The notes beneath the pieces were generated by a model. It worked only from the letters and a program-made list of their open reading frames with translations, was not told the DNA's origin and made no database searches. From Taudactylus pleione (taxonomy: Eukaryota > Chordata > Amphibia > Anura > Myobatrachidae): a DNA stretch of 64,000 nt. The number at the start of each line of letters is the position of its first letter. The first letter of the stretch is position 1. Shown one piece after another: positions 54,846-64,000 of this stretch. The translations under genes and the position numbers were made by a program. The stretch spans positions 434,001 to 498,000 of the forward strand of contig JAUIMM010001249.1 of assembly GCA_031769625.1 (NCBI GenBank). The letters are read 5' to 3'.

Positions 54846-57599
54846 TTTCACATCACATTTGTGGGTCTTGGTCTTCAACACATCCAGTGAAATTTTGAGC
54901 TGTCTGTGTTTGCTACAAGAGGAGATATCACAAAGTATGCGCTTTTGTTGTTTTCATTGCTTTCAATGCATTTTGGCCTAAAACGTGCATTTGCTGTTTT
55001 CTCTTAAACGCAACATGGGAGAAAAACCATTTCACATCACATTTGTGGGTCTTGGTCTTCAACACATCCAGTGAAATTTTGAGCTGTCTGTGTTTGCTAC
55101 AAGAGGAGATATCACAAAGTATGCGCTTTTGTTATTTCCATTGCTTTCAATGCATTTTGGCCTAAAACTTGCATTTGCTGTTTTCTCTTAAATGCAACAT
55201 GGGAGATAAACCATTTCACATCACATTTGTGGGTCTTGGTCTTCAACACATCCAGTGAAATTTTGAGCTGTCTGTGTTTGCTACAAGAGGAGATATCACA
55301 AAGTATGCACTTTTGTTGTTTTCATTGCTTTCAATGCATTTTGGCCTAAAACGTGCATTTGCTGTTTTCTCTTAAACGCAACATGGGAGAAAAACCATTT
55401 CACATCACATTTGTGGGTCTTGGTCTTCAACACATCCAGTGAAATTTTGAGCTGTCTGTGTTTGCTACAAGAGGAGATATCACAAAGTATGCGCTTTTGT
55501 TATTTCCATTGCTTTCAATGTATTTTGGCCTAAAACTTGCATTTGCTGTTTTCTCTTAAACGCAACATGGGAGAAAAACCATTTCACATCACATTTGTGG
55601 GTTTTGGTCTTCAACACATCCAGTGAAATTTTGAGCTGTCTGTGTTTGCTACAAGAGGAGATAACACAAAGTATGCGCTTTTGTGTTTCCATTGCTTTCA
55701 ATGCATTTTGGCCTCAAACGTGCATTTGCTGTTTTCTCTTAAACGCAACATGGGAGAAAAACCATTTCACATCACATTTGTGGGTTTTGGTCTTCAACAC
55801 ATCCAGTGAAATTTTGAGCTGTCTGTGTTTGCTACAAGAGGAGATATCACAAAGTATGTGCTTTTGTTATTTCCATTGCTTTCAATGCATTTTGGCCTCA
55901 AACGTGCATTTGCTGTTTTCTCTTAAACGCAACATGGGAGATAAACCATTTCACATCACATTTGTGGGTCTTGGTCTTCAACACATCCAGTGAAATTTTG
56001 AGCTGTCTGTGTTTGCTACAAGAGGAGATATCACAAAGTATGCGCTTTTGTTGTTTTCATTGCTTTCAATGCATTTTGGCCTAAAACGTGCATTTGCTGT
56101 TTTCTCTTAAACGCAACATGGGAGAAAAACCATTTCACATCACATTTGTGGGTCTTGGTCTTCAACACATCCAGTGAAATTTTGAGCTGTCTGTGTTTGC
56201 TACAAGAGGAGATATCACAAAGTATGCGCTTTTCTTGTTTCCATTGCTTTCAAAGCATTTTGGCCTAAAACGTGCATTTGCTGTTTTCTCTTAAACGCAA
56301 CATGGGAGAAAAACCATTTCACATCACATTTGTGGGTCTTGGTCTTCAACACATCCAGTGAAATTTTGAGCTGTCTGTGTTTGCTACAAGAGGAGATATC
56401 ACAAAGTATGCGCTTTTGTTATTTCCATTGCTTTCAATGCATTTTGGCCTAAAACTTGCATTTGCTGTTTTCTCTTAAATGCAACATGGGAGAAAAACCA
56501 TTTCACATCACATTTGTGGGTCTTGGTCTTCAACACATCCAGTGAAATTTTGAGCTGTCTGTGTTTGCTACAAGAGGAGATATCACAAAGTATGCGCTTT
56601 TGTTATTTCCATTGCTTTCAATGTATTTTGGCCTAAAACTTGCATTTGCTGTTTTCTCTTAAACGCAACATGGGAGAAAAACCATTTCACATCACATTTG
56701 TGGGTTTTGGTCTTCAACACATCCAGTGAAATTTTGAGCTGTCTGTGTTTGCTACAAGAGGAGATAACACAAAGTATGCGCTTTTGTGTTTCCATTGCTT
56801 TCAATGCATTTTGGCCTCAAACGTGCATTTGCTGTTTTCTCTTAAACGCAACATGGGAGAAAAACCATTTCACATCACATTTGTGGGTCTTGGTCTTCAA
56901 CACATCCAGTGAAATTTTGAGCTGTCTGTGTTTGCTACAAGAGGAGATATCACAAAGTATGCGCTTTTGTTGTTTTCATTGCTTTCAATGCATTTTGGCC
57001 TAAAACGTGCATTTGCTGTTTTCTCTTAAACGCAACATGGGAGAAAAAACATTTCACATCACATTTGTGGGTCTGGTCTTCAACACATCCAGTGATATTT
57101 TGAGCTGTCTGTGTTTGCTACAAGAGGAGATATCACAAAGTATGCGCTTTTGTTATTTCCATTGCTTTCAATGCATTTTGGCCTAAAACTTGCATTTGCT
57201 GTTTTCTCTTAAATGCAACAAGGGAGAAAAACCATTTCACATCACATTTGTGGGTCTTGGTCTTCAACACATCCAGTGAAATTTTGAGCTGTCTGTGTTT
57301 GCTACAAGAGGAGATATCACAAAGTATGCACTTTTGTTGTTTTCATTGCTTTCAATGCATTTTGGCCTAAAACGTGCATTTGCTGTTTTCTCTTAAACGC
57401 AACATGGGAGAAAAACCATTTCACATCACATTTGTGGGTTTTGGTCTTCAACACATCCAGTGAAATTTTGAGCTGTCTGTGTTTGCTACAAGAGGAGATA
57501 ACACAAAGTATGCGCTTTTGTGTTTCCATTGCTTTCAATGCATTTTGGCCTCAAACGTGCATTTGCTGTTTTCTCTTAAACGCAACATGGGAGAAAAAC

Positions 57600-58840
57600 C
57601 ATTTCACATCACATTTGTGGGTCTTGGTCTTCAACACATCCAGTGAAATTTTGAGCTGTCTGTGTTTGCTACAAGAGGAGATATCACAAAGTATGCGCTT
57701 TTGTTATTTCCATTGCTTTCAATGCATTTTGGCCTAAAACTTGCATTTGCTGTTTTCTCTTAAACGCAACATGGGAGAAAAACCATTTCACATCACATTT
57801 GTGGGTCTTGGTCTTCAACACATCCAGTGAAATTTTGAGCTGTCTGTGTTTGCTACAAGAGGAGATATCACAAAGTATGCGCTTTTGTTGTTTTCATTGC
57901 TTTCAATGCATTTTGGCCTAAAACGTGCATTTGCTGTTTTCTCTTAAACGCAACATGGGAGAAAAACCATTTCACATCACATTTGTGGGTCTTGGTCTTC
58001 AACACATCCAGTGAAATTTTGAGCTGTCTGTGTTTGCTACAAGAGGAGATAACACAAAGTATGCGCTTTTGTGTTTCCATTGCTTTCAATGCATTTTGGC
58101 CTCAAACGTGCATTTGCTGTTTTCTCTTAAACGCAACATGGGAGAAAAACCATTTCACATCACATTTGTGGGTCTTGGTCTTCAACACATCCAGTGAAAT
58201 TTTGAGCTGTCTGTGTTTGCTACAAGAGGAGATATCACAAAGTATGCGCTTTTGTTGTTTCCATTGCTTTCAAAGCATTTTGGCCTAAAACGTGCATTTG
58301 CTGTTTTCTCTTAAACGCAACATGGGAGAAAAACCATTTCACATCACATTTGTGGGTTTTGGTCTTCAACACATCCAGTGAAATTTTGAGCTGTCTGTGT
58401 TTGCTACAAGAGGAGATATCACAAAGTATGCGCTTTTGTTATTTCCATTGCTTTCAATGCATTTTGGCCTCAAACGTGCATTTGCTGTTTCCTCTTAAAC
58501 GCAACATGGGAGAAAAACCATTTCACATCACATTTGTGGGTATTGGTCTTCAACACATCCAGTGAAATTTTGAGCTGTCTGTGTTTGCTACAAGAGGAGA
58601 TAACACAAAGTATGCGCTTTTGTGTTTCCATTGCTTTCAATGCATTTTGGCCTCAAACGTGCATTTGCTGTTTTCTCTTAAACGCAACATGGGAGAAAAA
58701 CCATTTCACATCACATTTGTGGGTCTTGGTCTTCAACACATCCAGTGAAATTTTGAGCTGTCTGTGTTTGCTACAAGAGGAGATATCACAAAGTATGCGC
58801 TTTTGTTATTTCCATTGCTTTCAATGCATTTTGGCCTAAA
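57600..58840 (+). repeat. ~1.2-kb segment duplicated at ~62,750-63,987 and beyond
   Basis: Monomer subtypes here recur 5,148 bp downstream to the end of the window, including the rare GCTGTTTCCTC variant near 58,484 and 63,632. The true right end of the copy lies outside the window. The 5,148 offset is 28 monomers minus four bases. Confidence 0.78.
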
Positions 58841-58869
58841 ACTTGCATTTGCTGTTTTCTCTTAAACGC

Positions 58870-60175
58870 AACATGGGAGAAAAACCATTTCACATCACAT
58901 TTGTGGGTCTTGGTCTTCAACACATCCAGTGAAATTTTGAGCTGTCTGTGTTTGCTACAAGAGGAGATATCACAAAGTATGCGCTTTTGTTGTTTTCATT
59001 GCTTTCAATGCATTTTGGCCTAAAACGTGCATTTGCTGTTTTCTCTTAAACGCAACATGGGAGAAAAACCATTTCACATCACATTTGTGGGTCTTGGTCT
59101 TCAACACATCCAGTGAAATTTTGAGCTGTCTGTGTTTGCTACAAGAGGAGATATCACAAAGTATGCGCTTTTGTTGTTTTCATTGCTTTCAATGCATTTT
59201 GGCATAAAACGAGCATTTGCTGTTTTCTCTTAAACGCAACATGGGAGAAAAACCATTTCACATCACATTTGTGGGTCTTGGTCTTCAACACATCCAGTGA
59301 AATTTTGAGCTGTCTGTGTTTGCTACAAGAGGAGATATCACAAAGTATGCGCTTTTGTTATTTCCATTGCTTTCAATGTATTTTGGCCTAAAACTTGCAT
59401 TTGCTGTTTTCTCTTAAACGCAACATGGGAGAAAAACCATTTCACATCACATTTGTGGGTCTTGGTCTTCAACACATCCAGTGAAATTTTGAGCTGTCTG
59501 TGTTTGCTACAAGAGGAGATATCACAAATTATGCGCTTTTGTTGTTTTCATTGCTTTCAATGCATTTTGGCCTAAAACGTGCATTTGCTGTTTTCTCTTA
59601 AACGCAACATGGGAGAAAAACCATTTCACATCACATTTGTGGGTCTTGGTCTTCAACACATCCAGTGAAATTTTGAGCTGTCTGTGTTTGCTACAAGAGG
59701 AGATATCACAAAGTATGCGCTTTTGTTGTTTCCATTGCTTTCAAAGCATTTTGGCCTAAAACGTGCATTTGCTGTTTTCTCTTAAACGCAACATGGGAGA
59801 AAAACCATTTCACATCACATTTGTGGGTCTTGGTCTTCAACACATCCAGTGAAATTTTGAGCTGTCTGTGTTTGCTACAAGAGGAGATATCACAAAGTAT
59901 GCGCTTTTGTTGTTTTCATTGCTTTCAATGCATTTTGGCCTCAAACGTGCATTTGCTGTTTTCTCTTAAACGCAACATGGGAGAAAAACCATTTCACATC
60001 ACATTTGTGGGTCTTGGTCTTCAACACATCCAGTGAAATTTTGAGCTGTCTGTGTTTGCTACAAGAGGAGATATCACAAAGTATGCGCTTTTCTTGTTTC
60101 CATTGCTTTCAAAGCATTTTGGCCTAAAACGTGCATTTGCTGTTTTCTCTTAAACGCAACATGGGAGAAAAACCA
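58870..60175 (+). repeat. Second copy of the 1.3-kb segment (first at 53,540-54,845)
   Basis: Same order of seven monomer subtypes as 53,540-54,845, including the ATCACAAATTATGC variant at 59,521 and a CTTGTTTCC...TCAAAGC monomer near 60,094-60,115. It is separated from the first copy by about 4 kb of other monomers, so it is a dispersed and not adjacent duplication. Confidence 0.8.
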
Positions 60176-62749
60176 TTTCGCATCACATTTGTGGGTTTTG
60201 GTCTTCAACACATCCAGTGAAATTTTGAGCTGTCTGTGTTTGCTACAAGAGGAGATAACACAAAGTATGCGCTTTTGTTGTTTCCATTGCTTTCAATGCA
60301 TTTTGGCCTAAAACGTGCATTTGCTGTTTTCTCTTAAACGCAACATGGGAGAAAACCCATTTCACATCACATTTGTGCGTCTTGGTCTTCAACACATCCA
60401 GTGAAATTTTGAGCTGTCTGTGTTTGCTACAAGAGGAGATATCACAAAGTATGCGCTTTTGTTGTTTTCATTGCTTTCAATGCATTTTGGCATAAAACGA
60501 GCATTTGCTGTTTTCTCTTAAACGCAACATGGGAGAAAAACCATTTCACATCACATTTGTGGGTCTTGGTCTTCAACACATCCAGTGAAATTTTGAGCTG
60601 TCTGTGTTTGCTACAAGAGGAGATATCACAAAGTATGCGCTTTTGTTATTTCCATTGCTTTCAATGTATTTTGGCCTAAAACTTGCATTTGCTCTTTTCT
60701 CTTAAACGCAACATGGGAGAAAAACCATTTCACATCACATTTGTGGGTTTTGGTCTTCAACACATCCAGTGAAATTTTGAGCTGTCTGTGTTTGCTACAA
60801 GAGGAGATAACACAAAGTATGCGCTTTTGTTGTTTCCATTGCTTTCAATGCATTTTGGACTAAAACGTGCATTTGCTGTTTTCTCTTAAACACAACATGG
60901 GAGAAAAACCATTTCACATCCCATTTGTGGGTCTTGGTCTTCAACACATCCAGTGAAATTTTGAGCTGTCTGTGTTTGCTACAAGAGGAGATATCACAAA
61001 GTATGCGCTTTTGTTGTTTTCATTGCTTTCAATGCATTTTGGCATAAAACGAGCATTTGCTGTTTTCTCTTAAACGCAACATGGGAGAAAAACCATTTCA
61101 CATCACATTTGTGGGTCTTGGTCTTCAACACATCCAGTGAAATTTTGAGCTGTCTGTGTTTGCTACAAGAGGAGATATCACAAAGTATGCGCTTTTGTTA
61201 TTTCCATTGCTTTCAATGTATTTTGGCCTAAAACTTGCATTTGCTGTTTTCTCTTAAACGCAACATGGGAGAAAAACCATTTCACATCACATTTGTGGGT
61301 TTTGGTCTTCAACACATCCAGTGAAATTTTGAGCTGTCTGTGTTTGCTACAAGAGGAGATAACGCAAAGTATGCGCTTTTGTGTTTCCATTGCTTTCAAT
61401 GCATTTTGGCCTCAAACGTACATTTGCTGTTTTCTCTTAAACGCAACATGGGAGAAAAACCATTTCACATCACATTTGTGGGTCTTGGTCTTCAACACAT
61501 CCAGTGAAATTTTGAGCTGTCTGTGTTAGCTACAAGAGGAGATATCACAAAGTATGCGCTTTTGTTGTTTCCATTGCTTTCAATGCATTTTGGCCTAAAA
61601 CGTGCATTTGATGTTTTCTCTTAAACGCAACATGGGAGAAAAACCATTTCACATCACATTTGTGGGTCTTGGTCTTCAACACATCCAGTGAAATTTTGAG
61701 CTGTCTGTGTTTGCTACAAGAGGAGATATCACAAAGTATGCAATTTTGTTGTTTTCATTGCTTTCAATGCATTTTGGCCTAAAACGTGCATTTGCTGTTT
61801 TCTCTTAAACGCAACATGGGAGAAAAACCATTTCACATCACATTTGTGGGTCTTGGTCTTCAACACATCCAGTGAAATTTTGAGCTGTCTGTGTTTGCTA
61901 CAAGAGGAGATATCACAAAGTATGCGCTTTTGTTGTTTTCATTGCTTTCAATGCATTTTGGCATAAAACGAGCATTTGCTGTTTTCTCTTAAATGCAACA
62001 TGGGAGAAAAACCATTTCACATCACATTTGTGGGTCTTGGTCTTCAACACATCCAGTGAAATTTTGAGCTGTCTGTGTTTGCTACAAGAGGAGATATCAC
62101 AAAGTATGCGCTTTTGTTATTTCCATTGCTTTCAATGTATTTTGGCCTAAAACTTGCATTTGCTGTTTTCTCTTAAACGCAACATGGGAGAAAAACCATT
62201 TCACATCACATTTGTGGGTTTTGGTCTTCAACACATCCAGTGAAATTTTGAGCTGTCTGTGTTTGCTACAAGAGGAGATAACACAAAGTATGCGCTTTTG
62301 TGTTTCCATTGCTTTCAATGCATTTTGGCCTCAAACGTGCATTTGCTGTTTTCTCTTAAACGCAACATGGGAGAAAAACCATTTCACATCACATTTGTGG
62401 GTCTTGGTCTTCAACACATCCAGTGAAATTTTGAGCTGTCTGTGTTTGCTACAAGAGGAGATATCACAAAGTATGCGCTTTTGTTGTTTTCATTGCTTTC
62501 AATGCATTTTGGCCTAAAACGTGCATTTGCTGTTTTCTCTTAAACGCAACATGGGAGAAAAACCATTTCACATCACATTTGTGGGTCTTGGTCTTCAACA
62601 CATCCAGTGAAATTTTGAGCTGTCTGTGTTTGCTACAAGAGGAGATATCACAAAGTATGCGCTTTTGTTGTTTTCATTGCTTTCAATGCATTTTGGCCTA
62701 AAACATGCATTTGCTGTTTTCTCTTAAACGCAACATGGGAGAAAAACCA

Positions 62750-63987
62750 TTTCACATCACATTTGTGGGTCTTGGTCTTCAACACATCCAGTGAAATTTT
62801 GAGCTGTCTGTGTTTGCTACAAGAGGAGATATCACAAAGTATGCGCTTTTGTTATTTCCATTGCTTTCAATGCATTTTGGCCTAAAACTTGCATTTGCTG
62901 TTTTCTCTTAAACGCAACATGGGAGAAAAACCATTTCACATCACATTTGTGGGTCTTGGTCTTCAACACATCCAGTGAAATTTTGAGCTGTCTGTGTTTG
63001 CTACAAGAGGAGATATCACAAAGTATGCGCTTTTGTTGTTTTCATTGCTTTCAATGCATTTTGGCCTAAAACGTGCATTTGCTGTTTTCTCTTAAACGCA
63101 ACATGGGAGAAAAACCATTTCACATCACATTTGTGGGTCTTGGTCTTCAACACATCCAGTGAAATTTTGAGCTGTCTGTGTTTGCTACAAGAGGAGATAA
63201 CACAAAGTATGCGCTTTTGTGTTTCCATTGCTTTCAATGCATTTTGGCCTCAAACGTGCATTTGCTGTTTTCTCTTAAACGCAACATGGGAGAAAAACCA
63301 TTTCACATCACATTTGTGGGTCTTGGTCTTCAACACATCCAGTGAAATTTTGAGCTGTCTGTGTTTGCTACAAGAGGAGATATCACAAAGTATGCGCTTT
63401 TGTTGTTTCCATTGCTTTCAAAGCATTTTGGCCTAAAACGTGCATTTGCTGTTTTCTCTTAAACGCAACATGGGAGAAAAACCATTTCACATCACATTTG
63501 TGGGTTTTGGTCTTCAACACATCCAGTGAAATTTTGAGCTGTCTGTGTTTGCTACAAGAGGAGATATCACAAAGTATGCGCTTTTGTTATTTCCATTGCT
63601 TTCAATGCATTTTGGCCTCAAACGTGCATTTGCTGTTTCCTCTTAAACGCAACATGGGAGAAAAACCATTTCACATCACATTTGTGGGTTTTGGTCTTCA
63701 ACACATCCAGTGAAATTTTGAGCTGTCTGTGTTTGCTACAAGAGGAGATAACACAAAGTATGCGCTTTTGTGTTTCCATTGCTTTCAATGCATTTTGGCC
63801 TCAAACGTGCATTTGCTGTTTTCTCTTAAACGCAACATGGGAGAAAAACCATTTCACATCACATTTGTGGGTCTTGGTCTTCAACACATCCAGTGAAATT
63901 TTGAGCTGTCTGTGTTTGCTACAAGAGGAGATATCACAAAGTATGCGCTTTTGTTATTTCCATTGCTTTCAATGCATTTTGGCCTAA
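62750..63987 (+). repeat. Second copy of the ~1.2-kb segment (first at 57,600-58,840)
   Basis: Repeats the monomer order of 57,600-58,840 with a constant 5,148-bp offset. One noticed difference is GGGTATTGG near 58,540 against GGGTTTTGG near 63,688. The copy still matches where the window stops. Confidence 0.78.
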
Positions 63988-64000
63988 AACTTGCATTTGC

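Larger units (their letters stand above)
39857..64000 (+). repeat. 184-bp satellite array, single orientation, ~131 monomers
   Basis: A head-to-tail array with a 184-bp period fills the rest of the window and runs off its end. Landmarks in each monomer, in order, are CCATTGCTTTCAATGCATTT, GTGCATTTGCTG, CAACATGGGAGAAAAACC, TTTGTGGGTCTTGGTC, CATCCAGTGAAATTTTGAGC, GTTTGCTACAAGAGGAG and AAGTATGCGC. I count 184 bases in the consensus with 71 G or C (39%) and three CpG sites. Some monomers are 183 bp (GTGTTTCC for GTTGTTTCC) or 187 bp (an extra CTG). All copies I read are in the same direction. Subtypes recur in order, giving higher-order repeats. No gene: 184 is not a multiple of three, so each monomer shifts the frame. 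Confidence 0.97.

Noticed and set aside
60176..60192. Possible CENP-B box in the variant TTTCGCATCACATTTGT
   Set aside because: It matches the TTCG and central A of the box, but CGGG is replaced by TTTG. It occurs in only about five monomers. The consensus has TTCA and lacks even the first part.
39857..64000. CRISPR array
   Set aside because: There are no unique spacers between short repeats. The whole 184-bp period is conserved.
39857..64000. tRNA- or 5S-derived satellite with internal polymerase III boxes (GGTCTTCAACAC resembling a B box)
   Set aside because: The B-box match is poor, no A box lies at proper spacing, and no cloverleaf or 5S-like segment is visible.
1..64000. Telomeric repeats, retroelements or DNA transposons within or between the arrays
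   Set aside because: I saw no TTAGGG-type tract, no reverse transcriptase or transposase motif, no terminal repeats and no target-site duplications at the border or strand switches.

Overview
The window contains no gene that I can support. It is 64 kb of satellite DNA built from two unrelated tandem repeats that meet abruptly at about position 39,857. This scale and organisation point to a eukaryotic nuclear genome: pure tandem arrays, higher-order duplications, repeated orientation flips and a monomer near nucleosome length. The CpG-focused decay in the right-hand satellite suggests a genome with cytosine methylation, such as a vertebrate. A fish or other vertebrate is my guess, at low confidence. 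I do not recognise either satellite as a named family.

Left part (1-39,856): an AT-rich minisatellite-type array with a 29-bp unit and a frequent 37-bp variant. One strand is C-rich (about 8 C to 1 G per unit) and the other G-rich. The array switches orientation five times, at about 9,040, 11,682, 13,460, 27,386 and 37,694. Reading the C-rich strand as forward, the blocks run -, +, -, +, -, +. Large segments are duplicated within it. Two 4,808-bp copies lie in tandem at 15,170-24,785. Three roughly 2.92-kb copies lie at 27,389-36,190. Shorter tandem duplications of 140, 420 and 594 bp are also present. Several blocks are inverted copies of each other; the clearest is 9,041-13,011 against 26,058-29,998, which carries a strand-switch junction inside it.

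Right part (39,857-64,000): about 131 head-to-tail copies of a 184-bp monomer (about 39% GC), all in one orientation. Monomer subtypes recur in a fixed order and form higher-order blocks: a 2,207-bp tandem pair at 40,018-44,431, a 2,577-bp period at 48,250-53,825, and dispersed copies about 5.1-5.3 kb apart.

Many long open reading frames exist on the C-rich strand of the left array. They arise because that strand lacks stop codons in all three frames, not because it encodes proteins. The short reading frames in the 184-bp array are likewise by-products of the monomer. The biological interest is structural: a border between two satellites, a mosaic of recent duplications and inversions in the left array, and a plausible centromeric or heterochromatic setting. 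That setting is inference.
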